NCBI RefSeq assembly: GCF_026130545.1
Contig: NZ_JAMOIM010000004.1
Coordinates: forward strand, 1-64,000
Reading direction: 5' to 3'
Length of the DNA stretch: 64,000 nt
Source of the DNA: Lichenifustis flavocetrariae
GTDB taxonomy: Bacteria; Pseudomonadota; Alphaproteobacteria; Rhizobiales; Beijerinckiaceae
The position numbers were made by a program, and so were the translations under genes. How positions within the stretch are numbered: position 1 is the stretch's first letter; every line of letters begins with the position of its first letter. A model generated the notes under the pieces. That model ran no database searches. It saw nothing but the letters and a program-made list of their open reading frames with translations, and had not been told where the DNA came from. Of this stretch, positions 17,010 through 27,940 are shown piece by piece.

Positions 17010-18256
17010 GCAACACAAACATGAAATCCGCGGCCCCGCTCGACAGGGCCGACGTCCGCGTCCGACACGACGCCGGGTTCGGCGGCGCCATTCGCGGCTT
17101 CATCGATCGCGTCCGCTCGGGCGATCTCGGATCGCTGCCTGTGGTGGTCGGCCTCGCCATCATTTGGACGGTGTTCCAGACCCTGAACCCGGTTTTCCTA
17201 TCGAGCAACAACCTCGTCAATCTGCTGTTCGACTGTTCGACTGTAGGCGTCATCTCGCTCGGCATCGTGTGTATCCTGATGGTCGGCGAAATCGACCTGT
17301 CGGTCGGCTCCGTCAGCGGCTTCGCCTCGGCAGTGGTTGGCGTGCTATGGGTCAACTCCGGCTGGCCGGTCGCCATCGCGGTCCTGACCGCGCTGGCGGT
17401 TGGTGCGGTGGCGGGGGTGATCTATGCCACCCTGTTCAACCGCCTGGGCATGCCGAGTTTCGTCTCAACCCTCGCGGGTCTGCTTGCCGTGCTTGGGCTG
17501 CAGCTCTACATCCTGGGCGCGAGCGGCTCGATCAATCTGCCGTATGGGTCGGGCCTCGTCAGCCTCGGCCAGCAATGGGTTATGCCCCACGTGGTGGCCT
17601 ACGGGCTCGTCCTGATCGCCGGTATCGCATATTTCGTGTCGGGCTACCGCACGGCGACGCGCCGCCGTCGGGCCGGGCTGACGCCGCCGTCGATCGCTGG
17701 CCTCCTGGTCCGGGCGCTGGTCCTCACGGTCGCCATCGAGCTCGTTGCCTATTACCTCAACCAGGATCGTGGTGTTCCGTGGATGTTCGGCCTCTTCGTC
17801 GGACTCGTGATCGCCATGGACTACGCATTGCGGCGCACGAAATGGGGCCGCTCGATGACGGCGGTCGGCGGCAACCGCGAGGCGGCCCGGCGCTCCGGTA
17901 TCGATGTTCATGGCATCTACACCAGCGCCTTCGTGCTGTGCTCGATGCTGGCCGCACTCGGCGGCGTCCTGTCGGCCGCAAGGCTGGCATCGGCGAGCCA
18001 GCAGGCCGGCACCGGCGACGTCAATCTGAACGCCATCGCGGCGGCGGTGATCGGCGGAACAAGCCTCTTCGGCGGTCGCGGCAACGCCTATTCGGCGTTG
18101 CTCGGCATCATCGTGATCCAGTCGATCGCGAGCGGCCTGACGCTGCTCGACCTGTCGTCGTCGCTTCGGTACATGATCACGGGTGCGGTTTTGGCCATCG
18201 CGGTCATCGTCGACTCGCTGGCACGGCGCTCGCGTGTCTCCCACGGTCGGGCCTGA
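17006..18256 (+). CDS. Sugar ABC transporter permease (XylH-like, long form)
   Basis: A 416-residue inner-membrane protein with roughly twelve hydrophobic segments, longer than the 330-residue permeases earlier in the window. VGEIDLSVGSVSGFASA, GMPSFVSTLAGLL, GGNREAARRSGIDVHGI and IGGTSLFGGRGNAYSALLG are the BPD_transp_2 elements. A basic cytoplasmic loop (YRTATRRRRAGL, about 214-225) and an extra hydrophobic pair account for the length, as in XylH. The start is GTG, overlapping the ATPase stop (GTGA). It forms the channel for the pentitol importer. Confidence 0.88.
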   Translation: MSNTNMKSAAPLDRADVRVRHDAGFGGAIRGFIDRVRSGDLGSLPVVVGLAIIWTVFQTLNPVFLSSNNLVNLLFDCSTVGVISLGIVCILMVGEIDLSVGSVSGFASAVVGVLWVNSGWPVAIAVLTALAVGAVAGVIYATLFNRLGMPSFVSTLAGLLAVLGLQLYILGASGSINLPYGSGLVSLGQQWVMPHVVAYGLVLIAGIAYFVSGYRTATRRRRAGLTPPSIAGLLVRALVLTVAIELVAYYLNQDRGVPWMFGLFVGLVIAMDYALRRTKWGRSMTAVGGNREAARRSGIDVHGIYTSAFVLCSMLAALGGVLSAARLASASQQAGTGDVNLNAIAAAVIGGTSLFGGRGNAYSALLGIIVIQSIASGLTLLDLSSSLRYMITGAVLAIAVIVDSLARRSRVSHGRA

Positions 18257-18348
18257 TCGCAAGACATACCGGTAGGCGGCAGCGCATGCCACGTCCGGCA
18301 CCGCAACCCGCTTCATCACGTCACCAACTGACTCTTTGAGGAAACACC

Positions 18349-19077
18349 ATGGGCCAGGATCTGTCGGGCAAAGTCGCAGCCATTACCGGCGCTGCCTCAG
18401 GCATCGGGCTTGAATGCGCCAAGACGCTCCTCAAGGCCGGAGCGCGGGTCGCGCTCGTAGATTTCGCGGAAGACAGGTTGAAGAGCCTCTGTTCGGAGCT
18501 TGGCGCTTCGGCGATACCCGTGGTCGTCAACCTGACGGACCCGAAAAGTGTCGCGGCCATGATGCCGCAAATTCTTGAGAAGGTCGGTCAACTCGACATC
18601 TTCCATGCCAACGCGGGCTCCTATGTGGGCGGCGACATATTGGAGGGTGATCCGGACGCTTGGGATCGCATGCTGAACCTGAACATCAATGCCGTGTTCC
18701 GGTGCGTACACGCCGTCTTGCCCCATATGGTCGAGCGCAAGACCGGCGACATCATCGTCACGAGCTCCGTGGCCGGCTTCATCCCGGTCGTGTGGGAGCC
18801 GATCTACACCGCGTCGAAACATGCGGTTCAGGCTTTTGTGCACACGGTCAGGCGCCAAGTCAGCAAACATGGCATTCGGGTCGGCGAAGTCGCACCCGGC
18901 CCCGTCGTGACGGCACTTCTCAAGGATTGGCCGAAGGCGAAGCTCGACGACGCTCTCGCATCGGGCAGTCTGATGGAACCGAACGAAGTGGCCGAGGCCG
19001 TTCTGTTCATGCTGACCCGGCCCCGCAACGTCGTAATCCGCGATCTCGTGATCCTGCCTGTTGGCCTGGACCTCTGA
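18349..19077 (+). CDS. rbtD: Ribitol 2-dehydrogenase-like SDR
   Basis: A 242-residue short-chain dehydrogenase. [29 protein letters not shown], the [17 protein letters not shown] block, [18 protein letters not shown] and [15 protein letters not shown] match, from memory, Klebsiella ribitol dehydrogenase almost segment by segment, including the final RDLVILP. Catalytic Ser (TSSVAG), Tyr and Lys are present. The enzyme oxidises ribitol to D-ribulose with NAD. The FGGY kinase 38 bases downstream would phosphorylate the product. ATG at 18349 is preceded by GAGGAAA. Other pentitols such as xylitol or arabitol remain possible. Confidence 0.78.
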   Translation: MGQDLSGKVAAITGAASGIGLECAKTLLKAGARVALVDFAEDRLKSLCSELGASAIPVVVNLTDPKSVAAMMPQILEKVGQLDIFHANAGSYVGGDILEGDPDAWDRMLNLNINAVFRCVHAVLPHMVERKTGDIIVTSSVAGFIPVVWEPIYTASKHAVQAFVHTVRRQVSKHGIRVGEVAPGPVVTALLKDWPKAKLDDALASGSLMEPNEVAEAVLFMLTRPRNVVIRDLVILPVGLDL

Positions 19078-19115
19078 CGCAACGCTGAACCACAAGAGGC
19101 GGACGGAGGACACAC

Positions 19116-20657
19116 GTGGCAGAAGCTGTAATCGGTGTCGACATCGGCACGCAAAGCACCAAGGCCGTGCTGGTTCGGCTGGATGGCACGATCCTGGCGC
19201 AGGCCTCGCGCTCCTACGCGCCCGACACGCCACGTCCGAACTGGGCCGAACAGCATCCCGACGTCTGGGTGGATGCCGTCGAATCCTGTTTGGCGGAGAT
19301 TGCGCAGCTGGGGACAGCTGTCGACATCCGGGGCATCTGCGTGTCGAGCCTCTATGGCGGCTCGGGCATCCCGGTAGATGCCGAGGTGAAACCGCTCCAC
19401 CCCTGCCTGATCTGGATGGATCGGCGGGCCGAACGTCAAGTCGGCTGGGTCAAACAGAACGTGGATCTCGGACACCTGGGCGACATCACGGGCAACGGCG
19501 TCGACAGCTATTACGGCTTCACCAAGATGATGTGGCTGCGCGACGAGCGCCCCGAGGTCTGGGCCCGGACGGCGTGGCTTCTGCCGCCGAACGCCTATGT
19601 GATCCACCGTCTCACGGACGAGATCGCGGTCGACCACTCATCCGCCGGAAACATCGGCGGGATCTACGACATAAAGGCGAGGACCTGGTCGCAGGAGATG
19701 CTGCAGGTGCTCGGGATCCCAAGCCGACTGATGCCCGAGCGACTCGTTGACCCGACGGCGATTGTCGGCGGCCTCACGCAAGCTGCTTCCCGCCGGCTCG
19801 GTCTTGCGGAAGGTATCCCCGTGATGGCCGGTGGGGTCGACGCGGCGGTCGCGACCTTTGCCGCGGGTGTCGTGGCGCCAGGCCACCACGTCGCGATGAT
19901 CGGAACAAGCATGTGCTGGGGCTATATTGCGCCCACAGCCGATGCGGCGCAGGGGCTGATCTCGATGCCTTACGTCGTGGGCACCGCTCAAGATCTCTAC
20001 GTATTCGGGGGGGCGGGCACGGCGGGCGCATCGGTCAGCTGGTTTCGGGAAGAATTCTGTCAGGCGGAGATCGCCGCCGGGCGGGAAACGGGCCGGGACC
20101 CCCACGCGATCCTCGAGGAAGCCGCGAAGGATGTGCCGCCAGGCTCGCACGGCGTGGTCTTTCTTCCCTACCTGATGGGCGAACGCTCTCCCGTCTGGGA
20201 CGGCCAAGCCTCCGGCGCCTTTGTCGGACTGAACCTGTTCCACACCCGGGCGCATCTGTATCGCGCCGTGCTCGAAGGCGTCACCTTTGCGCTCCGCCAC
20301 AACATGGAAGCGGGCGCGAAGGGTTCGGCTGCGCTCGAAGACCGCCTGATCGTTGTGGGAGGCGCGGCCAAATCGGATCTCTGGATGCAGATCGTCGCCG
20401 ATGTGACCGGCTATCCGGTTTGGACGATCAAAGAAGATGTCGAGGCGGCCCTCGGTGCTGCCCGCCTTGCGGCGCTTGGGGCGGGGCTGATCAGGCGCGA
20501 CGGCGACGACACATGGATCACGCTCATCGAGCGTGCGGCCCCGGACCCGGCGTGCAAGTCACGATATGACGAGGTCTTCAAGGTCTATGCCGCTCTCTAT
20601 CCAACGCTTAAAGACTCGATGCATGCTCTCGCCAAGCTAAGAGGCGGACTTGAATGA
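19116..20657 (+). CDS. FGGY-family pentulose kinase (D-ribulokinase/xylulokinase type)
   Basis: A 513-residue cytoplasmic kinase. DIGTQSTKAVLV is the phosphate-1 motif, HPCLIWMDRRA holds the conserved sugar-binding aromatic/Asp segment, GGVDAAVATFAAG contains the catalytic Asp region, and the C-terminal VVGGAAKSDLWMQIVADVTG with EAALGAARLAALG supplies the adenosine motif. The GTG start at 19116 has GGAGGA eight bases upstream. Annotation tools would call it xylulokinase, but next to a ribitol dehydrogenase the likelier substrate is D-ribulose, giving ribulose 5-phosphate for the pentose phosphate pathway. Substrate is inferred from context only. Confidence 0.85.
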   Translation: MAEAVIGVDIGTQSTKAVLVRLDGTILAQASRSYAPDTPRPNWAEQHPDVWVDAVESCLAEIAQLGTAVDIRGICVSSLYGGSGIPVDAEVKPLHPCLIWMDRRAERQVGWVKQNVDLGHLGDITGNGVDSYYGFTKMMWLRDERPEVWARTAWLLPPNAYVIHRLTDEIAVDHSSAGNIGGIYDIKARTWSQEMLQVLGIPSRLMPERLVDPTAIVGGLTQAASRRLGLAEGIPVMAGGVDAAVATFAAGVVAPGHHVAMIGTSMCWGYIAPTADAAQGLISMPYVVGTAQDLYVFGGAGTAGASVSWFREEFCQAEIAAGRETGRDPHAILEEAAKDVPPGSHGVVFLPYLMGERSPVWDGQASGAFVGLNLFHTRAHLYRAVLEGVTFALRHNMEAGAKGSAALEDRLIVVGGAAKSDLWMQIVADVTGYPVWTIKEDVEAALGAARLAALGAGLIRRDGDDTWITLIERAAPDPACKSRYDEVFKVYAALYPTLKDSMHALAKLRGGLE

Positions 20658-21333
20658 GGCACTTTAATTCAAGGTCCCATTGTTCCGATTAAAGGTGGGA
20701 TGGTATTGTTCTCACAACCGCCAGCTTACCTCTCTTGCAATCATCCAACGCGCCGTGGGCATGGATCTGCGGTTCATACCAAGTGACTCAGTGCCGAAAT
20801 GCTCACGCGGCTACGACCCTAGTGCAGACCGTTCTCGTCGTCGACGAGGAGTCGGCCGCCGGGCTGTTGGTGGCCGACGTGTGCGAGTCGGATAAAGCTC
20901 GACGGCATACGCCGTGAGACCAATGACTGGGAGTGAGTGAGCTGAAGCACTGACTGTCAGGTTCACGACCCGACCGGAACTAGGAAGCTCCGAAACCGGT
21001 CCTGGCATGTACCTCATGATCGGCCGGCACCAGGTCACTGGCGGGCGGCGCTCGACCCGTCGGGAGCTGCCGGTCCGATTGCCTCCAGGGTAGTCGAGCC
21101 GTGACCGGTGAAGGATCACACATGGCGCCGCGAAGCTGGCTTCGCCGATTCACCGTCGCCCCTCCGGCAATCTTGCAGACATCAAGACAAGTGCGACCAG
21201 CGCGAGATCCGGCCAAGCTTCGAGGAGCCGTTAAGGACTGTCCGACAAGTCTCCCGCGAGTCTCTTCGGTATTTACGTTTTCAGAGGGGTTCTTCGGCCA
21301 CGATCCGCCGATGTGTCGGTAGCCAGATGAAGC
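20658..21333. other. 676-base intergenic region, mostly without genes
   Basis: Apart from the short response-regulator remnant at 20822-20917, no supported gene, hairpin terminator or repeat is seen here. The region separates the pentitol operon from the c-di-GMP gene and probably carries the latter's promoter. The response-regulator scrap implies that a gene was lost here. Confidence 0.5.
20822..20917 (+). pseudogene. Response-regulator receiver-domain remnant
   Basis: A GTG at 20822 opens VQTVLVVDEESAAGLLVADV followed by CESDKARRHTP and a stop. The first 20 residues match the beta1-alpha1 segment of CheY-like receivers (TVLVVDDE....LVADVLE), including the acidic pocket residues. The rest of the domain, with the phospho-acceptor Asp, is absent. 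It is a 31-codon scrap of a single-domain response regulator, not a functional gene. Confidence 0.5.
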
Positions 21334-23280
21334 ATGCGTCGGATATTTAGGATCATCATTGACGAATTGACCATCCGCACCGAAGAACCGTTCGTCATGC
21401 GGTCGCAGATCGGCGCGCTGACGACGCAGCTTCCCCTGCTTTACGCCTCATTGTGCACCAATGCCTTGGCGCTGGCCTACACGCATTTTCACCTCGCTCC
21501 CGATTTCCTCACGCTGGTCGTCCCCGCTATCCTGGTGCCGATCTGTTTCGTCAGAGTCATCATCTGGCGTCGCATGGACATCGCGAAACTCACCGACCAG
21601 CGGGTGCGATATCAATTGCAGCGGACGGTCATTCTCGTGGCTGTTCTTGGGGTCGCGTTCTCGGCCTGGGCTCAATCCCTCTTCGCCTATGGCGGGCCCT
21701 ATGAGCAGGCACACGTCCTGTTCTTCATGGCCATCACGGTCGTCGGCTGCATCTTCTGCCTCATTCATCTCCGGCCTGCGGCGCTTCTGCTCACGGCGAT
21801 CGTGATCCCCACCTTCGTGATCCGCTTCGCCGCGACGGGCCATCCGGTCCTCGTGGCCCTCGCCATCAACGTCCTGATCGTCACGATCGTCATGACCGCC
21901 ATGATGCTCGCCTATTACCAGGACTTCCGCCGGCTCGTTCACAGCACGCAACTCCTGGCGCGCATGGGCGAAGACCACCGGCGCGCCGCCCAGGTGGATG
22001 CCTTGACCGGGCTCGCCAACCGGCGCCGCTTCTTCCAGGATCTCGACGTGGCGATCAGCGGGGTCGAGCAAGAGGGTGTGCCATTCGCGCTGGCGTTGAT
22101 CGACCTCGACGGCTTCAAGCCGGTCAATGATCTCTATGGTCATCAGGCCGGGGATTTGGTTCTTTGTGAAGTCGGCCGGCGCCTCGTGGCCGGTCTGGGC
22201 GGGAATTTGATCATTGCGCGCCTCGGCGGCGATGAATTCGGCCTTCTGGTGACTGGCGCCGACGAGGGGGCGCCGCTCGAGACGATCGGGCGCACGGTCT
22301 GTGATCTCGTGGCCCAGCCGATCTCCGTCACCCATGCCAGCGTCAAGGTGACGGCCTCGGTCGGTTTCGCCATCTGCGCCGGTCCGGGACGATCGCCCGA
22401 ACAACTCTTCGAACGCGCGGATTTCGCGCTCTATCATGCCAAGGATCACTGCCGCGGCACCGCGGTGATCTTCAACGAAGAGCATGCTCTCGAGATCCGT
22501 GCCCGGCGACAGCTGGAGCATGAGTTGCAACGGGCCGACATGGACGCCGAAATGTGGCTTGCCTTCCAACCAATCGTGAACGTCGATCAGGCACATATCT
22601 TCGCCTTCGAGGCCCTGGCGCGCTGGACCAGCCCGGTTCTCGGTTCCGTTTCACCCGGCGCGTTCATTCCGGCCGCGGAACGACTGGGACTCGTCAAGGA
22701 TCTGACACGGATCCTGTTTCGGAAGGCGTGTGCAGCGGCGCTGGACTGGCCTGACGACGTACGGCTCTCGTTCAACCTGTCCGTGGAGGATCTCGCGGAT
22801 GCGGAATCCGGCATTCGACTGATCGCGATGGTGCGGCAATGCGGGCTCCCGCCCAACCGGCTCATTTTCGAAATCACCGAAACGGCGGTGATGCGTGACT
22901 TCGACCGCGCAAGCACCGTGCTTGCCGCCTTGCGGGCTCTCGGCTGCAGTATCGCGCTCGACGATTTCGGAACCGGCTATTCGAGCTTGAGCTACGTCAA
23001 TCGTCTGCCGCTCGACAAGCTCAAGATCGATCAGAGTTTCGTCCGCTCGCTTGGCATCGAGCGCAGCAGCCGGACCATCATCGAGTCGATCTGCGACCTG
23101 AGCAAGAATCTCAGCATCGGGTGCGTGGTCGAGGGTGTCGAAACACGAGAGCAGGTGGAAATCCTCAGGTCGATCGGCTGTTTCAAGATGCAGGGCTACT
23201 ACTTCGGCCGACCGATGCCAGCCGCAGCCGTTCTCGCTCACCTGTCACAAGAGCGACGGCCGGTGATGACGGTCGCCTGA
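21334..23280 (+). CDS. Membrane-anchored GGDEF-EAL protein (diguanylate cyclase/phosphodiesterase)
   Basis: A 648-residue protein. About five hydrophobic segments between residues 35 and 195 form an N-terminal membrane sensor of no named type. The GGDEF domain follows (VDALTGLANRRRF at 221-233; intact GGDEF at 298-302). The EAL domain has EAL at 426-428 and the expected FNLSVEDL, EITET, DDFGTGYSSLSY, DQSFV and EGVET motifs, so both activities are possible. The RxxD inhibitory site expected five residues before GGDEF is missing (GGNL there). It makes and/or degrades cyclic di-GMP. A second in-frame ATG at 21397 is an alternative start. It is monocistronic. Confidence 0.92.
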   Translation: MRRIFRIIIDELTIRTEEPFVMRSQIGALTTQLPLLYASLCTNALALAYTHFHLAPDFLTLVVPAILVPICFVRVIIWRRMDIAKLTDQRVRYQLQRTVILVAVLGVAFSAWAQSLFAYGGPYEQAHVLFFMAITVVGCIFCLIHLRPAALLLTAIVIPTFVIRFAATGHPVLVALAINVLIVTIVMTAMMLAYYQDFRRLVHSTQLLARMGEDHRRAAQVDALTGLANRRRFFQDLDVAISGVEQEGVPFALALIDLDGFKPVNDLYGHQAGDLVLCEVGRRLVAGLGGNLIIARLGGDEFGLLVTGADEGAPLETIGRTVCDLVAQPISVTHASVKVTASVGFAICAGPGRSPEQLFERADFALYHAKDHCRGTAVIFNEEHALEIRARRQLEHELQRADMDAEMWLAFQPIVNVDQAHIFAFEALARWTSPVLGSVSPGAFIPAAERLGLVKDLTRILFRKACAAALDWPDDVRLSFNLSVEDLADAESGIRLIAMVRQCGLPPNRLIFEITETAVMRDFDRASTVLAALRALGCSIALDDFGTGYSSLSYVNRLPLDKLKIDQSFVRSLGIERSSRTIIESICDLSKNLSIGCVVEGVETREQVEILRSIGCFKMQGYYFGRPMPAAAVLAHLSQERRPVMTVA

Positions 23281-23415
23281 CACCTGGCCAGCTTCCGAGG
23301 GGTGCCGTCCGAAGAGCCAAGGTCGGATTCGACGGTCTTGATCGGCATTTGCCGTGTCGTTTCGCGAAGTCCTGCCTTGCCCCAAGGCACACCTCGCTTC
23401 ACAAGACTGGCCGCC

Positions 23416-24804
23416 TTAGGCTGATTTCAGTTCAGGGTGTCTGGCCAGCAGCGCGGCATGGTCCGCCCGTGTTCGAGCCGCATAGCTCATGGCGAACTCC
23501 GCCAGCGCGTCGTCGAAGACGCCCGAATCACCCATGTATCCGGCCAGTGCCGCCGCGTCGCCAGAGCGGGCGTGCGAGCGGGCCAGGGTCGCGCCGCAAA
23601 GCTTGGCATATTCACCGAGGGCGTGGTCCTGGATGAGGGGCGCGATCTCGCCAAGCCGCTTGTTCTTCAGATGACGCACATAGAACTGCCTGCCGGTGGC
23701 GGCCTCGGTGGTCCAGCCGAGAAACACGTCGCTTGCGCTCTGCATCAGGCGTTGGCCCTGGACGACGCGCTCGCCCTGGTGGCCCGCGAAATTGTCCCGT
23801 CCGGTCACACGCGTCAGGACGGACGGCAACGCTTCCTTGATCTGCAGGAACAGCGATGCGCCGTCTGGTGTGGTGAACAGGCCGAGGGCGCAGAAAGTGC
23901 CCACCGAACCGACTCCCACGACCTTGAACGCGACATCGCTCAACCCGTAACGCTCGACGAGGCGGCGCCGCTCCGGCGGCAGGGTCGTCAGGTAACCCGC
24001 GAAAGCCTCGGTGGCGCGAAGCGTTTCGCGGCCCTGGTCTCCTTCGCTCCAGTGGAAGATGTTGGGGGGCTTGTCGGCAATCCGCCATTGGGCTGGCGGC
24101 TTGTCCTTGCTGTCTGCCGAGAGACGCTGAAAGTTGCCGCTGTTCTCCGGTCCTTCCATCCCTTTGGCCACGAATGTTTCGACGGACTTCCGGAGGCTCG
24201 GGTCATCGGTGTGGGCCACGAGATCGGTCGCATCCGTACGCAGATTCCAGACCTCCAGGGGTGACATGAGTGCCAGTTCGGACATGCGCCCGCGATAGGC
24301 GTGCGCGGCGCTGTGCGCGGCGTGACGCGCCTCCTCCATATCGGGCTCGGCTCCTTCGAGCACTGCCAGAGCCACGCTGGCGCAGAGCCGTTTGACGTCG
24401 ACCGTGAAATCGACGTCGGGCAGCGTTTCATCGAAATCGTTGATCTCGAACAGGGGCTGGCCCTCCGGGCTCTGTCCGACCCCGAAGTTGCCGATGTGGC
24501 AGTCGCCGCAGGCCTGAACAGCGAGTCCCCCGCCCGGTGCTCCGCGAAGGTCCTCGGCCATCACGGCAGCGGCGCCCCGGAAGAAGCTGAGCGGTGACGC
24601 GCTCATGCGGCGATAGCGTTCCGGCACGAGGTCGGGCAGCCGGCTGCGGTCCGTCCCGGCCAGCACCGCGAGCGGATCGCGTCCGGCCGTGTGGGGAAGC
24701 TCGGCCAAGCGCTCACGCGGCATGGCTGCCCGCAGCCCCTTACCGAAATCGTGCCGCATCTCGCGCGTCGTGGCAGCGGAAGGAGAAGACGGGATGGTCG
24801 TCAT
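23416..24804 (-). CDS. DUF2252 family protein
   Basis: A 462-residue protein. RYRRMSASPLSFFRGAAAVMAEDL, then VQACGDCHIGNFGV and FEINDFDETLPD..FTVDVKRLCASV are the hallmark blocks of DUF2252 (PF10009), an uncharacterised family with a distant kinase-like fold. The GD.H..N and DFDE motifs resemble the catalytic loop of aminoglycoside-phosphotransferase-type kinases, so nucleotide or phosphate chemistry is possible but unproven. No signal peptide. It is divergent from gpmI, 93 bases away. The biochemical role is unknown. Confidence 0.88.
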   Translation of the reverse strand: MTTIPSSPSAATTREMRHDFGKGLRAAMPRERLAELPHTAGRDPLAVLAGTDRSRLPDLVPERYRRMSASPLSFFRGAAAVMAEDLRGAPGGGLAVQACGDCHIGNFGVGQSPEGQPLFEINDFDETLPDVDFTVDVKRLCASVALAVLEGAEPDMEEARHAAHSAAHAYRGRMSELALMSPLEVWNLRTDATDLVAHTDDPSLRKSVETFVAKGMEGPENSGNFQRLSADSKDKPPAQWRIADKPPNIFHWSEGDQGRETLRATEAFAGYLTTLPPERRRLVERYGLSDVAFKVVGVGSVGTFCALGLFTTPDGASLFLQIKEALPSVLTRVTGRDNFAGHQGERVVQGQRLMQSASDVFLGWTTEAATGRQFYVRHLKNKRLGEIAPLIQDHALGEYAKLCGATLARSHARSGDAAALAGYMGDSGVFDDALAEFAMSYAARTRADHAALLARHPELKSA

Positions 24805-24897
24805 GAAAAACCGATCGTGTAGAGGATTCCTCGCGCTATATAGGCCTCAGAACGCGATGGCCGAGGCGCTCGGCCCAGCTGATCGACGAAAGGCCCG

Positions 24898-26430
<1,533 letters not shown>

Positions 26431-26446
26431 GCGGTCAAGGCCCCAC

Positions 26447-27898
26447 ATGGCACGCGCCCCGTCCCTGTCCATCGAGTCGCTCACCGCGCTCGGCGCCGAG
26501 AAGCTCGCCCGGCTCGTGCTCGACGGTGCCGATCGCGACGCGGCGTTCAAGCGAATCGTGGCGGCCGCCCTCGCCGGCGCCAAAGGGCCGAAGGCCGTAG
26601 CCGCACTGGTCGACAAGCGCCTTGCAGGTCTGGAGCGGGCGCGTGGATTTGTCGAGTGGGACAAGGTCAAGGCGTTCGCGGCGGATCTCGACGCGACCGT
26701 CACCACGATCATCGGTGAGCTTGGCGCCGCCGACCCGGTTCTCGCGACCGTGAGCCTGTTGCGCTTTCTCGCCACGGCGGACGGGGTGTTCGAGCGCGCC
26801 GACGATAGCCAAGGCCGGGTGCAGGCCGTCTACGAGATGGCCGTCGAGGGCCTAGGCCAACTCGCGGCCAGGATGCCGCCGGCCGATCGCGCGGCGCTGC
26901 CCGACCGGATCGCGACGGCGCTGGGGCAAGATCATAACGATTACCTGCCGCGTCTTATCGGGCAGGTGGGACCGCATCTCGATGAGGCAACCCTGATCGC
27001 ATGGGATACACGCCTGGCCAAGGTCGCCAAAACGGCGCCGAAGCCCAAGGGGCGGGAGGCCGAGTGGGAGGTCACACGCCGCACACAGCAACAACTCGCG
27101 GCTCGGCAGATGATCGCCTTCGTGCGTCGCGACCTCGACGCCTTCGCGGCGCTCGAAGCCGACAAGCACCGCAACCTGCAGGATGGCTTCGGCCTCGCCA
27201 AGCTGTTCCTCGACGCCGGCCGCCCCAAAGACGCGCTGATCTGGATCCGGAAAGGGCGCGGGACGGCGATCAAATATCAAAGCCGGGCCGATCTCGCGGA
27301 TGGCGAAGTGCCACGTGCATTCGACGCCGTCCCGTGTGCGGCACTCGAAGCTGACATCCTCGACGCGTTGAACGAGAAATCCGCCGCCCAGGCGCTCCGG
27401 TGGTCGACCTTCGCGGCGACGCTGAACGCCGACATCTTGCGCGCCTTCATCGGTGGCCTTGGCGAATTCGAGGAATTCGACGCACTCGACCGGGCCTTCG
27501 CGCATGCCGGGTCCGCAAAGGCGATCCATCAGGCGCTTGCCTTTTTCATCGCCTGGCCGCAACTCGAACGCGCCGCAGCCCTGGTGATCAAGCACCACAA
27601 GGCCTGGAACGGCGCGTCCTACGAATTTCTGGCGCCCGCCGCCGAAGCTCTCGAAGGCAGCCACCCGGTGGCCGCCGCCATTCTCTATCGGACCTTGCTG
27701 GTGGCCATCCTGACGCAGGGTAGATCCAATGCCTATGGCATTGGCGCCCGCTATCTCGCAAAGCTCGACGATCTCGGGGCTGAATTCGAGGCTGCCGCTT
27801 TGCCCGATGTCGCGTCCCACGTGACGTTCCGGGCCGAGATCGTCAAGAAGCACGCCCGCAAGGCGGGGTTTTGGGCCCATGTGAAGAAGGGGATGTGA
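26447..27898 (+). CDS. DUF6880 family protein
   Basis: A 483-residue, largely alpha-helical cytoplasmic protein with repeated leucine/alanine-rich helices that look like a TPR/HEAT-like solenoid. The N-terminal LSIESLTALGAEKLARLVLDGADRDAAFKR and a middle NLQDGFGLAKLFLDAGRPKDALIWIRKG fit the family now called DUF6880, which is uncharacterised. No catalytic motif, signal or membrane segment is seen. It starts 16 bases after gpmI, suggesting co-transcription, but no functional link is known. Confidence 0.75.
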   Translation: MARAPSLSIESLTALGAEKLARLVLDGADRDAAFKRIVAAALAGAKGPKAVAALVDKRLAGLERARGFVEWDKVKAFAADLDATVTTIIGELGAADPVLATVSLLRFLATADGVFERADDSQGRVQAVYEMAVEGLGQLAARMPPADRAALPDRIATALGQDHNDYLPRLIGQVGPHLDEATLIAWDTRLAKVAKTAPKPKGREAEWEVTRRTQQQLAARQMIAFVRRDLDAFAALEADKHRNLQDGFGLAKLFLDAGRPKDALIWIRKGRGTAIKYQSRADLADGEVPRAFDAVPCAALEADILDALNEKSAAQALRWSTFAATLNADILRAFIGGLGEFEEFDALDRAFAHAGSAKAIHQALAFFIAWPQLERAAALVIKHHKAWNGASYEFLAPAAEALEGSHPVAAAILYRTLLVAILTQGRSNAYGIGARYLAKLDDLGAEFEAAALPDVASHVTFRAEIVKKHARKAGFWAHVKKGM

Positions 27899-27940
27899 GG
27901 GGGGAAGCTTGGCCTGCACCGAGAAGATCCGGATGGCCAA

